Part shown: positions 1-7,596 of the stretch, piece by piece | Layout: each line of letters opens with the position of its first letter | Position numbering within the stretch: position 1 is the stretch's first letter | Source: Pseudomonadota bacterium | Lineage (GTDB): Bacteria; Pseudomonadota; Gammaproteobacteria; JAKAQQ01 | Direction of reading: 5' to 3' | Assembly (NCBI GenBank): GCA_021819635.1 | Contig: JAKAQQ010000011.1 | Location: 1 to 9,434, forward strand | DNA length: 9,434 nt | Made by a program: the position numbers and the translations under genes | Notes under the pieces: generated by a model | Database searches by the model: none | Seen by the model: only the letters and a program-made list of their open reading frames with translations | What the model was told of the DNA's origin: nothing

Positions 1-2150
1 TCGATGCCCAGGGTGAGCTGCGTGAGGTCGTTGGATCCGATCGAGAAGCCGTCAAAGAGTTGCGCGAAGGCGTCGGCCTGAAGAACGTTGTTCGGGATTT
101 CAGACATCATGTAGATCTTGAGACCCGCGCGCCCGCGCGCGAGTCCTTCCTCGGCCATGACGTCGAGGACGCGGCGCGCTTCCTCGACTCTCCGGACAAA
201 CGGCACCATGAGAACGATGTTGTCCAGTCCGAGCGTTTCCCGTGCGCGGCGGGCGGCGGCGCATTCGAGGGCGAAGGCGTCCCGGTAGGACGGGTGGGTG
301 TAGCGGGAGGCGCCGCGGAAGCCAAGCATCGGATTCTCTTCGTGCGGTTCGAAGTCCTCGCCGCCGACGAGCGCCGCGTATTCGTTGCTTTTGAAATCGG
401 AAAGCCGGACGACGACCGGCCGGGGGTAGAAGGCCGAGGCGATCGTCGCCATGCCTTCCGCGAGGCGGTGGACGAAGTATTCGCTCGCGCTCGGATAGCC
501 GGCGGTGAGCCGCGCGATCTCGGCGCGGGCCTCCGCGCTTCGCACCCGCTCGGGGTGGAGGAGCGCGAGGGGGTGGACGCGGATCGACTGGCTGATGATG
601 AACTCGAGCCGGGCGAGACCGACCCCGTCGCAGGGGAGCGCGCTCAGCCGGAAGGCCAGATCGGGGTTGCCGATGTTGAGCATGATCTTGGTCTTCGGCC
701 GCGGCAGCGTGCGCAGATCGGTGCGGACGACGCGGAACGGCAACCGGCCGCGGTAGATGCGGCCGGTGTCGCCTTCGGCGCAACTCACGGTCACCTCGGT
801 CCCGGCGGGAATGCGGCGCGTGCCGTCCTGGGTGCCGACGACGGCGGGAATCCCAAGCTCGCGGGCCACGATGGCGGCGTGGCAGGTCCGCCCCCCGCGG
901 TTGGTGACAATGGCCGCGGCCCGTTTCATCACCGGTTCCCAGTCCGGGGTGGTCGTGTCGGCGACAAGCACCGCGCCCTCGGGGAAGTCGGCCAGGGAGG
1001 CGAGGCCGGTCGCGATCACGGCCACCCCGGCGCCGATGCGTTCCCCGACCGCCCGTCCGCTCAGGAGCACGTCCCCGTGGCCGTCGAGGACGTACTCCTC
1101 AAGGACCTGGGTCGCCTTGCGCGAGGCCACCGTCTCGGGGCGGGCCTGCAGGATGTAGAGCCGGTTGTCCTCCCCGTCGCGCGCCCATTCGATGTCCATG
1201 GGCGTCGGCCGCCCGTTCCGGGCGCTGTAGTGGTCTTCGATGATGAGCGCCTGGTCGGTCAGCGCGAGGACCTCGTCGTCGGTGAGGGCAAAACGATGCC
1301 GCGCAACCTCGTCGGTCTCGACCGTACGGACCCCGCGGCCGTTGGCGGCGTAGACCATGCGCGACTTCTTCGCCCCCAGGCGGCGGCGGACGATGGAGCG
1401 GCGACCGGCGCGGCGTGTCGGCTTGTGCACGTAATACTCGTCGGGATCGACCGTCCCCTGCACGACGTTCTCTCCGAGGCCGTAGGCCGCGTTGAGGAAC
1501 ACGACGTCGCGGAACCCGCTTTCGGTGTCGAGCGTGAACATGACGCCGCTGGTTCCGAGGTCGGCCCGCACCATCTTCATGATGCCCACCGAGAGCGCGA
1601 TTCCGTGGTGGTCGAAGCCGTGGTCGAAACGGTAGTTGATGGCCCGCGCCGTGTAGAGCGAGGCCAAGCAGTCGCGGTAGCGGGCGAGCACGTCCTCGGC
1701 CCCGTGCACGTTGAGGAAGGTGTCCTGCTGCCCGGCGAAGCTCGCTTCGGGAAGATCCTCGGAGGTGGCGGAGCTGCGCACGGCGACGGCGGGATCCTTC
1801 TGCCCGTAGTGCCGCCCGAGATCGTCGTAGCCGCGCACGATTTCCTCGGCCAGCGCCGCCGGCAGGGCGCGTGTCCGGAAGGCTTCGGCCACCGCCCGAC
1901 TGGCCTCCTCGAGGCCGCGGACGTCCCCCGCCCGTACGGAGCCGAGGATCGTGTCGACCGCCCGACCGAGGCCGTCCTGCGCCAGCATGTCCCGGTAGGC
2001 CTCCGTCGTGACCGCGAAGCCGTAGGGAACGAGGATCCCCTTGGGCGTCAGGGTCCGGTACATCTCCCCGAGCGAGGCGTTCTTGCCGCCCACCAAGGGA
2101 AGATCGTCGAGCCCGAGGCTGTCGAAAAAGCGCAGATAACGGTACGGCAT
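1..2150 (-). CDS. ppsA: Phosphoenolpyruvate synthase, C-terminus cut by window edge
   Basis: Makes phosphoenolpyruvate from pyruvate and ATP (giving AMP and phosphate) in the cytoplasm, a gluconeogenic entry step. The frame is open from the ATG at 2150 to the left edge: 716 complete codons, against about 790 residues in E. coli PpsA. Near the N-terminus is the ATP-grasp-like nucleotide-binding start [13 protein letters not shown], followed by [19 protein letters not shown] and then MDIEWARDG...ILQARPETV. The phosphohistidine domain has [20 protein letters not shown], with catalytic His424 encoded at 879-881 (His421 in E. coli). The PEP-binding TIM barrel shows [10 protein letters not shown] and, at the edge, [17 protein letters not shown]. 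The catalytic Cys region normally lies about 20-40 residues further on and is outside the window. The start is supported by GAGGA at 2159-2163 on the minus strand, 8 nt upstream. The gene is transcribed away from bioB. No regulatory kinase/phosphatase gene (PSRP) is visible beside it. Confidence 0.97.
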   Translation of the reverse strand, partial: MPYRYLRFFDSLGLDDLPLVGGKNASLGEMYRTLTPKGILVPYGFAVTTEAYRDMLAQDGLGRAVDTILGSVRAGDVRGLEEASRAVAEAFRTRALPAALAEEIVRGYDDLGRHYGQKDPAVAVRSSATSEDLPEASFAGQQDTFLNVHGAEDVLARYRDCLASLYTARAINYRFDHGFDHHGIALSVGIMKMVRADLGTSGVMFTLDTESGFRDVVFLNAAYGLGENVVQGTVDPDEYYVHKPTRRAGRRSIVRRRLGAKKSRMVYAANGRGVRTVETDEVARHRFALTDDEVLALTDQALIIEDHYSARNGRPTPMDIEWARDGEDNRLYILQARPETVASRKATQVLEEYVLDGHGDVLLSGRAVGERIGAGVAVIATGLASLADFPEGAVLVADTTTPDWEPVMKRAAAIVTNRGGRTCHAAIVARELGIPAVVGTQDGTRRIPAGTEVTVSCAEGDTGRIYRGRLPFRVVRTDLRTLPRPKTKIMLNIGNPDLAFRLSALPCDGVGLARLEFIISQSIRVHPLALLHPERVRSAEARAEIARLTAGYPSASEYFVHRLAEGMATIASAFYPRPVVVRLSDFKSNEYAALVGGEDFEPHEENPMLGFRGASRYTHPSYRDAFALECAAARRARETLGLDNIVLMVPFVRRVEEARRVLDVMAEEGLARGRAGLKIYMMSEIPNNVLQADAFAQLFDGFSIGSNDLTQLTLGI

Positions 2151-2177
2151 GGACGGGATCCTCACGGGGGGCGGTCG

Positions 2178-2200
2178 CGGACGGACGAGCGGCCCGTCCG
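2178..2200 (-). other. Hairpin in the ppsA 5' leader
   Basis: CGGACGG at 2178-2184 and CCGTCCG at 2194-2200 form a perfect 7-bp GC-rich stem around a 9-nt loop. It lies 28-50 bp upstream of the ppsA start, between the start and the weak candidate promoter box, so it would fall in the leader RNA. No U tract follows on the minus strand, so it is not an intrinsic terminator. In DNA this GC-rich such a stem can arise by chance. Confidence 0.35.
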
Positions 2201-2206
2201 GGACGA

Positions 2207-2212
2207 ATTGTC
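2207..2212 (-). promoter_or_regulatory. Weak candidate -10 box for ppsA
   Basis: The minus strand reads GACAAT here, matching TATAAT at four of six positions, about 57 bp upstream of the ppsA ATG. No recognisable -35 box lies 16-18 bp further upstream, so this is only a candidate. The left operator arm also reads TTGACA on the minus strand (2273-2278) but has no -10-like hexamer at the right distance. Confidence 0.2.
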
Positions 2213-2270
2213 GCACATCCCCGGGGGGCGGACGCCGGGGGGACGCTGCACCGCGGGCTTCGCTGCAGGG

Positions 2271-2304
2271 CTGTCAACGTAATCTCGTCATCACGGGTTG
2301 ACAG
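2271..2304. promoter_or_regulatory. BirA-type biotin operator
   Basis: CTGTCAAC at 2271-2278 and GTTGACAG at 2297-2304 form a perfect 8-bp inverted repeat. Written as nine-base half-sites (CTGTCAACG, 16-bp spacer, GGTTGACAG), it has the same layout as the E. coli bio operator, TTGTAAACC-N16-GGTTTACAA. The spacer starts with TAATCT, resembling that operator as read from one end. It sits immediately in front of the biotin operon, and its right arm contains the TTGACA -35 box, so binding of the biotinoyl-AMP form of BirA would block RNA polymerase. Symmetry and position are seen directly; the BirA assignment is inferred from the family consensus. Confidence 0.75.
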
Positions 2305-2327
2305 CGCCCCCCGTCCCCGGGCACACT
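2298..2327 (+). promoter_or_regulatory. Candidate sigma-70 promoter of the bio operon
   Basis: A perfect TTGACA -35 box lies at 2298-2303. After an 18-bp spacer comes CACACT at 2322-2327 as a poor -10 box (three of six matches). Transcription would begin near 2334, leaving a leader of about 50 nt before the bioB ATG. The -35 box is inside the right half of the BirA-type operator, which is the classical arrangement for biotin repression. Confidence 0.55.
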
Positions 2328-2383
2328 TGAGCGGGTCGAACCCGCCCGTCTCCTCCACCTCCTCTCGTTCCGGATCCCCTCCC

Positions 2384-3364
2384 ATGGCGTTCCCCCTCCC
2401 GTCCTCCCCGCGGCCGGTCCCCACCCAGGCCGAAGTCGAAGCGATGTTCGCCCGCCCTTTGAACGATCTTCTCTTCGAGGCGCACACGGTGCACCGCCGC
2501 CATTTCGATCCGAACGCCGTGCAGGTGAGCACCCTCCTCAGCATCAAGACCGGGGGCTGCCCCGAAGATTGCCATTATTGTTCGCAGAGCGCCCACTACC
2601 ACACGACGGTCGGGCGCGAGGCCCTCATGGACGTCGAAGACGTGCGTCGCGAGGCCCGCGCCGCCCGGGAGGCGGGCGCGACCCGCTTCTGCATGGGCGC
2701 CGCCTACCGTGGTCCGCGCGACCGTGATCTCGAGACGATTGCCCGCATGATCGAGGCGGTCAAGGCCGAAGGGCTCGAGACCTGCGCGACCCTCGGGCTC
2801 CTCGAGGCCGCGCAGGCACGGCGCCTCGCGGACGCCGGTCTGGACTACTACAACCACAACCTCGACACCTCGCCCGAGTACTACGCGCAGGTGGTGACAA
2901 CCCGCCGCTACGAGGACCGGCTGGAGACCCTCGAGCACGTCCGGGCGGCGGGCTTGAAGGTCTGTTCGGGGGGGATCGTCGGGATGGGCGAAAGCACGGC
3001 CGACCGTGCCGCGCTCCTGCGGACCCTGGCCGCTCTCGATCCCCCTCCCGAGAGTGTGCCCGTCAACGAGCTCGTTCCGGTCGAAGGGACGCCGTTTTAC
3101 GGGCTTCCGCCGATCGATCCTTTCGATCTCGTGCGGACGGTCGCCGTCGCGCGTCTTCTCATGCCCGCCTCCCACGTGCGCCTTTCGGCCGGACGGCGCT
3201 CGATGTCCGACGAACTCCAGGCGCTGTGTTTTTTTGCCGGGGCGAACTCGATTTTCTACGGTGAGCGCCTGCTGACCACGCCCAATCCCGAACGCGACGA
3301 GGACCGTCGGCTGTTCGCGCGTCTCGGGATCCACCCGGAACCGCCGCCGTCTCCCGCCCCGTGA
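2384..3364 (+). CDS. bioB: Biotin synthase (radical SAM)
   Basis: Catalyses the last step of biotin synthesis, inserting sulfur into dethiobiotin with two S-adenosylmethionine-derived radicals. It is cytoplasmic. The 326-residue protein aligns along its length with E. coli BioB at an offset of six residues. The radical-SAM cluster motif CPEDCHYC places the [4Fe-4S] cysteines at C59, C63 and C66. The [2Fe-2S] ligands are all present: C103 (TRFCMGAA), C134, C194 ([12 protein letters not shown]) and R266 (VRLSAGR). [13 protein letters not shown] and [11 protein letters not shown] are further family signatures. The ATG at 2384 is preferred over an in-frame TTG at 2327 because the TTG lies within the predicted -10 region and would add a low-complexity extension absent from BioB proteins. 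No good Shine-Dalgarno sequence precedes the ATG. The stop overlaps the bioF start. Confidence 0.97.
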   Translation: MAFPLPSSPRPVPTQAEVEAMFARPLNDLLFEAHTVHRRHFDPNAVQVSTLLSIKTGGCPEDCHYCSQSAHYHTTVGREALMDVEDVRREARAAREAGATRFCMGAAYRGPRDRDLETIARMIEAVKAEGLETCATLGLLEAAQARRLADAGLDYYNHNLDTSPEYYAQVVTTRRYEDRLETLEHVRAAGLKVCSGGIVGMGESTADRAALLRTLAALDPPPESVPVNELVPVEGTPFYGLPPIDPFDLVRTVAVARLLMPASHVRLSAGRRSMSDELQALCFFAGANSIFYGERLLTTPNPERDEDRRLFARLGIHPEPPPSPAP

Positions 3365-4551
3365 GCGGACTTGAGGAGGCCTGCCGGCAGGACCTTGCGG
3401 AGCGAGAGGAAGCCGGTTTTCTCCGCCGGCGCGAGGCGCGGGCCCCCTCGCGTCTTCCGCGGCTCCGACTGGGGGGGCGGCGGCTCGTCGGATTCGCCAG
3501 CAACGATTACCTGGGTCTCGCGACCGATGCCCGCGTCGCCCGGGCGCTCGCGCGGGCCGCCCGCCGTTGGGGGGCGGGGGCCGCGGCCGCCGCCACCCTC
3601 GGGGGCTACAGCGAGGCGCACGCTTCCCTCGAGGAGGCCTTGGCGCGCGCGGTCGGCCGCCCGCGGGCCCTTGTCTTCTCGACCGGGTACATGGCGAACC
3701 TGGGGCTCCTCGGGGCCTTCGTTCCACGCGGCCGCCGGGTCTACGCCGACCGGCTCGACCACGCGTCGATCCTGGACGCGGCGCGTCTTGCCGGCGCGCG
3801 CCTCACGCGGTACCCGCACGGGGACACGGAGGCGCTCGCCCGTCTGCTTGCAGGCGGGCCGGCGGGGGAGGGGCCGCCCCTGATCGTGAGCGAATCGGTG
3901 TTCAGCATGGAGGGGGACCGCGCCCCCCTGCCCGGCTTGGTCGCCTGCGCGCGGGCGGCGGGGGCCACCCTCGTGATCGACGACGCCCACGGGTTCGGGG
4001 TCCTCGGCCCCGAGGGTGGGGGCTGCCTGCCCGAAGGCGGCTGGAGCGAGGAGGACGTGCCCCTTTACGTGGCGACACTGGGCAAGGCCGTGGGGGTCTT
4101 CGGAGCCTTCGTCGCCGGAAGCGAGGCGGTCGTCGAGACCCTCGTCCAGCGCGCGCGGACCGCGCTCTTTACCACGGCGCTCCCCCCCGCGCTCTGCGCG
4201 GCGGCCACCGAAGCCCTCGTGCTCCTGCGCACGGAGGACTGGCGCCGACGGCGTCTCTTCGCCCACGTCGAGCGCTTCCGTCGTGGGCTTGCCGAACGGG
4301 GGCTTCCGCTTCCGCCCGGCCGCGGCCCGATCCAGCCCCTCGTCGTGGGGTCGCCCGCCCGGGCGCTTGCGCTGAGCGCGCGTCTCCGCACGGCGGGCTA
4401 CTACGTTCCGGCCGTCCGTCCGCCCACCGTCCCGCCGGGAACCTCGCGCCTGCGGGTGAGCCTGTCGGCGCTGCACGACGCCAGGGACATCGACGGCCTT
4501 CTTGACGCTCTGGCGGAGAGCTGGGGCGCGGCGGGCGCGGCGGTCCCGTGA
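3361..4551 (+). CDS. bioF: 8-amino-7-oxononanoate synthase (BioF)
   Basis: PLP-dependent alpha-oxoamine synthase. It condenses a pimeloyl thioester with L-alanine, releasing CO2, to form 8-amino-7-oxononanoate (KAPA). Length is 396 residues, normal for the family. Visible signatures are [10 protein letters not shown] (46-55), [22 protein letters not shown] with the ring-stacking His134, [10 protein letters not shown] (177-186), [12 protein letters not shown] with Asp207 and His210, and ATLGK with the Schiff-base Lys242. The C-terminal IQPLVVG and [20 protein letters not shown] are typical of BioF rather than of 2-amino-3-ketobutyrate ligase or ALA synthase. The GTG start overlaps the bioB TGA as GTGA, with no clear ribosome site of its own, so translation is probably coupled. 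Oddity: the usually Gly/Ser-rich loop before GGYS is alanine-rich ([13 protein letters not shown], 71-83). Confidence 0.94.
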   Translation: MSGLEEACRQDLAEREEAGFLRRREARAPSRLPRLRLGGRRLVGFASNDYLGLATDARVARALARAARRWGAGAAAAATLGGYSEAHASLEEALARAVGRPRALVFSTGYMANLGLLGAFVPRGRRVYADRLDHASILDAARLAGARLTRYPHGDTEALARLLAGGPAGEGPPLIVSESVFSMEGDRAPLPGLVACARAAGATLVIDDAHGFGVLGPEGGGCLPEGGWSEEDVPLYVATLGKAVGVFGAFVAGSEAVVETLVQRARTALFTTALPPALCAAATEALVLLRTEDWRRRRLFAHVERFRRGLAERGLPLPPGRGPIQPLVVGSPARALALSARLRTAGYYVPAVRPPTVPPGTSRLRVSLSALHDARDIDGLLDALAESWGAAGAAVP

Positions 4552-5381
4552 CGGACGCGGGGCCACCCCCCGGCATCCTGGACGACGCGCGGATCCGCCG
4601 GGCGTTCGAGCGTGCCGCCGACCGGTACGGAAGGCACGACGCCCTCCAGCGCGCCGTCCGTGACGAGCTCCTCGATCGGCTCGGCTGGCTCCGGTTCGAG
4701 CCGGCGGCCGTGCTCGATCTCGGGTCGGGACCCGGCGACCTCGCCCGCGCGCTCCACGCCCGTTACCCGGGGGCCGTGACCGTGGCCCTCGACTGGTCGT
4801 GGGCCATGCTTGCGGCGGGGCGCAAGCGGGACGGAAACGTCCGCTTTCTCGGCGCCGACGCCCGCGCGCTCCCGTTTCCGGCGGCTTGCTTCGACGGTGT
4901 GGTGAGCGCCCTTCTTCTCCAGTGGATCGACGCCCTGCCCGTGGCCCTGGCCGAAGTCCGGCGGGTCCTGCGGCCGCGGGGAGCGTTCCTCTTTGCCACG
5001 CTTGGCCCCGACACGCTCGTGGAACTCCGTCGCCTCTTCGCGCGGGTGGATACGGCGGAGCACATCCTGCCCTTCCTCGATATGCACGTCGTCGGTGATC
5101 TCCTGGTCGAGGCCGGATTTTCCGAGCCGGTCCTCGACGTGAGTCGGGTTGAGATTCTCTATCCGGATCTGCGTGCGATGCTGGCGGGGTTGCGGGGGCT
5201 CGGGGCGACGAACCACCGTCGCGACCGTCCCCGCGCCCTCGGCGGGCGTGGGTACTGGAAACGGCTTGAGGCGTCGGCCGAAGCCGAACGCCGGCCGGAG
5301 CAGGGGCTCCCCGCGACCTTTGAGGTCGTCTACGGTCTCGCCTGGGCGCCGGCGGTCCGCTGGCGGGAGGCCGGGGCGTGA
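4548..5381 (+). CDS. bioC: Malonyl-thioester O-methyltransferase (BioC)
   Basis: SAM-dependent methyltransferase that masks the free carboxyl of malonyl-ACP (or -CoA) as a methyl ester, letting fatty acid synthesis elongate it to a pimeloyl thioester. Length is 277 residues. The N-terminus RRAFERAADRYGRHDALQR is typical of BioC. Class I methyltransferase motifs follow: VLDLGSGPGDLARAL (55-69), VALDWSWAMLA as the acidic second strand, GADARALPFP (102-111) and LLLQWIDAL. FATLGPDTLVELR (149-161), FLDMHVVGDLLVEAGF (176-191) and GLRGLGATNHRR separate BioC from generic methyltransferases. The GTG start overlaps the bioF TGA as GTGA. Unlike many gammaproteobacterial clusters, no bioH lies between bioF and bioC. 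The assignment rests on motifs plus operon context. Confidence 0.94.
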   Translation: MTDAGPPPGILDDARIRRAFERAADRYGRHDALQRAVRDELLDRLGWLRFEPAAVLDLGSGPGDLARALHARYPGAVTVALDWSWAMLAAGRKRDGNVRFLGADARALPFPAACFDGVVSALLLQWIDALPVALAEVRRVLRPRGAFLFATLGPDTLVELRRLFARVDTAEHILPFLDMHVVGDLLVEAGFSEPVLDVSRVEILYPDLRAMLAGLRGLGATNHRRDRPRALGGRGYWKRLEASAEAERRPEQGLPATFEVVYGLAWAPAVRWREAGA

Positions 5382-6079
5382 GACGCGCGCTCTTTGTGAC
5401 CGGCACCGACACCGGGGTGGGCAAGACCCGTGTGACGGCCGCTCTTCTGCGCTGGGGACGGGCGCGCGGACTACGGACCCTCGGTCTCAAACCTCTCGCG
5501 ACGGGGGCGGAGGACGGCGGGGAGGGGCTTCGAAACGACGACGCCCTCACGCTCCACGCTCTTTCCACGGTGGCGCTGCCCTACGCCGCGATCAATCCCT
5601 TCTGTTTCCGCGAGCCCATGGCCCCGCACCTCGCCGCGGGGAAGGGGGGGGTCCGCCTCGCCGTCGCGCCCCTCGTGGCGCACGTCCGGGCGCTCGAGCC
5701 CCTCTGCGATCTTCTCGTGGTCGAAGGCGTCGGGGGTTGGCGCGTTCCTCTCAACGAGACGGAGGATCTGAGCGGGTTCGCCGCCGCTTTGGGGTATCCC
5801 GTCCTTCTCGTCGTGGGCCTGCGTCTCGGGTGCCTCAACCACACGCTTCTCACGGCGGAGGATCTCGGGCGGCGGGCTCCGCACTCCCCCTGGGCGTGGG
5901 TCGCCAACCGTGTCGACCCCGATCTTCTCGATCCCGCGGGCCATCGGGAGACCCTGAGAGAGCGCCTTCCCGCTCCCCTCCTCTGGGAGCAGCCCTACGG
6001 GGGGGACGGGCGGGACGACCCCTCCCGGATCGACGCGACGGGCCTTGAGGCGTGGCTCCGCCGGCCGCAAGGGGGATGA
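5378..6079 (+). CDS. bioD: Dethiobiotin synthetase
   Basis: ATP-dependent carboxylase that closes the ureido ring of dethiobiotin from 7,8-diaminopelargonate and CO2. It is a cytoplasmic P-loop enzyme of 233 residues, close to the usual 220-235. Near the N-terminus is FVTGTDTGVGKT with P-loop Lys16 and Thr17. It is followed by GLKPLATGAE with Lys38 (Lys37 in E. coli), NDDAL with Asp54/Asp55, INPFCFREPMAPHLAA for substrate binding, VVEGVGGWRVPLN with Mg-binding Glu116, and WVANRVD for nucleotide base recognition. The GTG start overlaps the bioC TGA as GTGA and has the best Shine-Dalgarno sequence inside the operon (GGGAGG at 5365-5370, 7 nt upstream). Last gene of the bio operon. No strong intrinsic terminator follows it. 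Confidence 0.96.
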   Translation: MRRALFVTGTDTGVGKTRVTAALLRWGRARGLRTLGLKPLATGAEDGGEGLRNDDALTLHALSTVALPYAAINPFCFREPMAPHLAAGKGGVRLAVAPLVAHVRALEPLCDLLVVEGVGGWRVPLNETEDLSGFAAALGYPVLLVVGLRLGCLNHTLLTAEDLGRRAPHSPWAWVANRVDPDLLDPAGHRETLRERLPAPLLWEQPYGGDGRDDPSRIDATGLEAWLRRPQGG

Positions 6080-6113
6080 GGAGCGCACGCGGCCTGGTGC
6101 GTCGGGGCGTCGG

Positions 6114-6143
6114 TTGCAGACGGGCGAAGAGACGGGCTAGGAT
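6114..6143 (+). promoter_or_regulatory. Candidate promoter for the cox cluster
   Basis: TTGCAG at 6114-6119 and TAGGAT at 6138-6143 are separated by 18 bp. The -35 box matches the consensus only in TTG; the -10 box matches at four of six positions. It lies in the 90-bp gap between bioD and the DUF2244 gene, the only sizeable break between the biotin and oxidase genes, so a separate promoter here is plausible. Transcription would begin around 6150, giving a short leader. Confidence 0.4.
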
Positions 6144-6169
6144 GGGGCGTCGGGATTCGATCCACGTCC

Positions 6170-6667
6170 GTGCCTGATTTCTCGTCCCCTTCTTCGGCTC
6201 TGATCGTCGTCCGCCCGGCGCACGATCTCTCCGCGCCCGGAAGCCTGTTTCTCTGGGGCGCCGTGGTCAGCGTCACCCTGATCCTGACCTTGGTGTTTGT
6301 CCTCGGCTGGGGCATGTGGCCCGTTCTTGTCTTTGCGCTCCTTGAGTTCCTTGGCCTCGGGGCCTGTCTTTTCGTCCTCCGCCGGATGAGCCGGTACCGG
6401 GAGGTCATCCGCATCGAGGGGGATCGGGTCCGTCTGGAGCGTGGCTACGGCCGGCCGGAAACCGTCGTAGAATTCACCCGCTACTGGACACGTACGGTGC
6501 GGACGGCCCTGCCCGAGGCCGGGGGGGGGCGCACGCGGTTGTGGCTCACCGAGAAGCAGCGTGGCTGCGAGATCGGGGCCTGCCTCAGCGAAGAGGAGAG
6601 GGGGGCCCTCGCCCGCCGTCTCACGGTTCTGCTGGGGCCGACCGTCTTCGCACCCGACCGCCGGTAG
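6170..6667 (+). CDS. DUF2244 family integral membrane protein
   Basis: A 165-residue protein of unknown biochemical function with two adjacent transmembrane segments (about residues 25-46 and 49-70). A soluble C-terminal part begins RYREVIRIEGDRVRLERGYGRPE. The RPAHDLSAPGSLFLW start, the tight helical hairpin and the REVIRIEGDRV strand are features I recognise from the DUF2244 family, members of which often lie beside cytochrome c oxidase genes. The GTG at 6170 is the only GTG, ATG or TTG between the upstream in-frame TAG (6137-6139) and the conserved region. No clear ribosome site precedes it. It ends 35 bp before coxB on the same strand, so it is probably co-transcribed and may act in oxidase assembly or stability. 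That role is inferred from context only. Confidence 0.75.
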   Translation: MPDFSSPSSALIVVRPAHDLSAPGSLFLWGAVVSVTLILTLVFVLGWGMWPVLVFALLEFLGLGACLFVLRRMSRYREVIRIEGDRVRLERGYGRPETVVEFTRYWTRTVRTALPEAGGGRTRLWLTEKQRGCEIGACLSEEERGALARRLTVLLGPTVFAPDRR

Positions 6668-6702
6668 ACTGAACGAACGACCTGATCGCGACGAGGCGCA
6701 CG

Positions 6703-7560
6703 ATGGTGACGAAACGACGGACGATCGGCGGGGTCCTGCCGATCCTGGGGACCCTAACGGCCGCCTTGGCCTTCCTGCCCGCCCCGGTGCGAGCGGCGAG
6801 CGAGTACAACCTGCCCTACGGCGTCACGCCCATCAGCCACGCCGTCTACCGTCTGCACATGCTGGCGTTCTGGATGATGTGCGGGATCGGGGTGGTCGTC
6901 TTCGGCCTCATTTTCTACTCGATCGTCTTTCATCGCCGTTCCCGGCACCCGGTTCCGGCCAAGTTTCACGAGAACACCGTTCTCGAGATCGTGTGGACCA
7001 TCATTCCGTTCTTCATTCTCGTCGTCCTCGCCGTCCCGGCGGCACGACTCCTTCTGCGCATGGAGAACCTGCGGCATCCGCAGCTCACCGTGCGGATCAC
7101 CGGCTACCAGTGGCTCTGGCGCTACACCTACCCGCGCTACGGCATCAACGTCTACAGCCGGCTCTCGAACCCGTCGCTGGCCTCGGTGCACTACGGCCGG
7201 CATCTCTCCCCCTACGCCGTTCCGCACTATCTTCGGTCGGTCACCCACCCCATGGTGCTGCCCACGGGCGAGAAGATCCGTCTCCTCGTGACCGGTGGCG
7301 ATGTGATTCACGCCTGGTGGGTGCCGGACTTCGGCCTCCAGGTCGACGGCAACCCGGGGTTGATCAACGCCATGTGGATCAAGATCCTGAAGCCGGGCGT
7401 GTACCGAGGGGCCTGCAACCAGATCTGCGGGTGGGGTCACGGCTACATGCCCGTCGTGGTCGTCGCCAAACCCCCCGCGCAGTTCCTGGCCTGGGTGCGG
7501 CGCTGGCGCGCCGCCCACCACGGACCGGGGGCGGGCGATTTCACCCCGAAACCCCTCTGA
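6703..7560 (+). CDS. coxB: Cytochrome c oxidase subunit II (CuA)
   Basis: Accepts electrons from cytochrome c through the binuclear CuA centre and passes them to heme a in subunit I. The 285-residue protein has a cleavable-looking signal peptide (KRR, hydrophobic stretch, likely cut near APVRA-ASEY). It has two membrane helices (about 52-76 and 92-116) and a periplasmic cupredoxin domain. GYQWLWRY (134-141) is the aromatic electron-entry region. The CuA ligands are His203 (DVIHAWWVPDFG), Cys238, Cys242, His246 and Met249, in CNQICGWGHGYM. Gln240 replaces the almost invariant Glu whose carbonyl ligates Cu and whose side chain binds the interface Mg ion. No CxxCH motif is present, so this is not a caa3-type fusion. 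The ATG at 6703 has GAGG at 6693-6696. It follows the DUF2244 gene by 35 bp and precedes coxA by 101 bp. Confidence 0.96.
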   Translation: MVTKRRTIGGVLPILGTLTAALAFLPAPVRAASEYNLPYGVTPISHAVYRLHMLAFWMMCGIGVVVFGLIFYSIVFHRRSRHPVPAKFHENTVLEIVWTIIPFFILVVLAVPAARLLLRMENLRHPQLTVRITGYQWLWRYTYPRYGINVYSRLSNPSLASVHYGRHLSPYAVPHYLRSVTHPMVLPTGEKIRLLVTGGDVIHAWWVPDFGLQVDGNPGLINAMWIKILKPGVYRGACNQICGWGHGYMPVVVVAKPPAQFLAWVRRWRAAHHGPGAGDFTPKPL

Positions 7561-7596
7561 GACGGTTTTTGTGACCGTGCGTTCCCTCCCGCCCGA

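Noticed and set aside
2219..2250. Approximate tandem repeat of GGGGGG(CGG)ACGC upstream of ppsA
   Set aside because: Two imperfect copies in a GC-rich spacer. Low complexity explains it better than a regulatory repeat.
60..2282. A 740-codon open frame on the plus strand
   Set aside because: It lies antisense to ppsA, which is unmistakable from its motifs. The predicted protein is low in hydrophobic residues, rich in Arg, Gly, Asp and His, and matches no family. Long antisense frames are expected in DNA of this GC content.
2327..2383. TTG start for bioB, 19 codons upstream
   Set aside because: It overlaps the predicted -10 box and would add a Ser/Pro-rich stretch not found in BioB proteins. 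The ATG at 2384 gives a normal N-terminus.
3256..5568. A 770-codon open frame on the minus strand
   Set aside because: Antisense shadow of bioF and bioC, dominated by Arg, Pro, Gly and Ala with no recognisable domain. The plus-strand genes have complete catalytic motifs.
6084..6101. Hairpin after bioD as a transcription terminator
   Set aside because: CGCAC/GTGCG is only a 5-bp stem with an 8-nt loop and no U tract, so it is too weak to call.
7562..7578. ACGGT-TTTTGTG-ACCGT hairpin just after coxB
   Set aside because: A 5-bp stem with a 7-nt loop, T-rich in the loop rather than after the stem. Likely chance.
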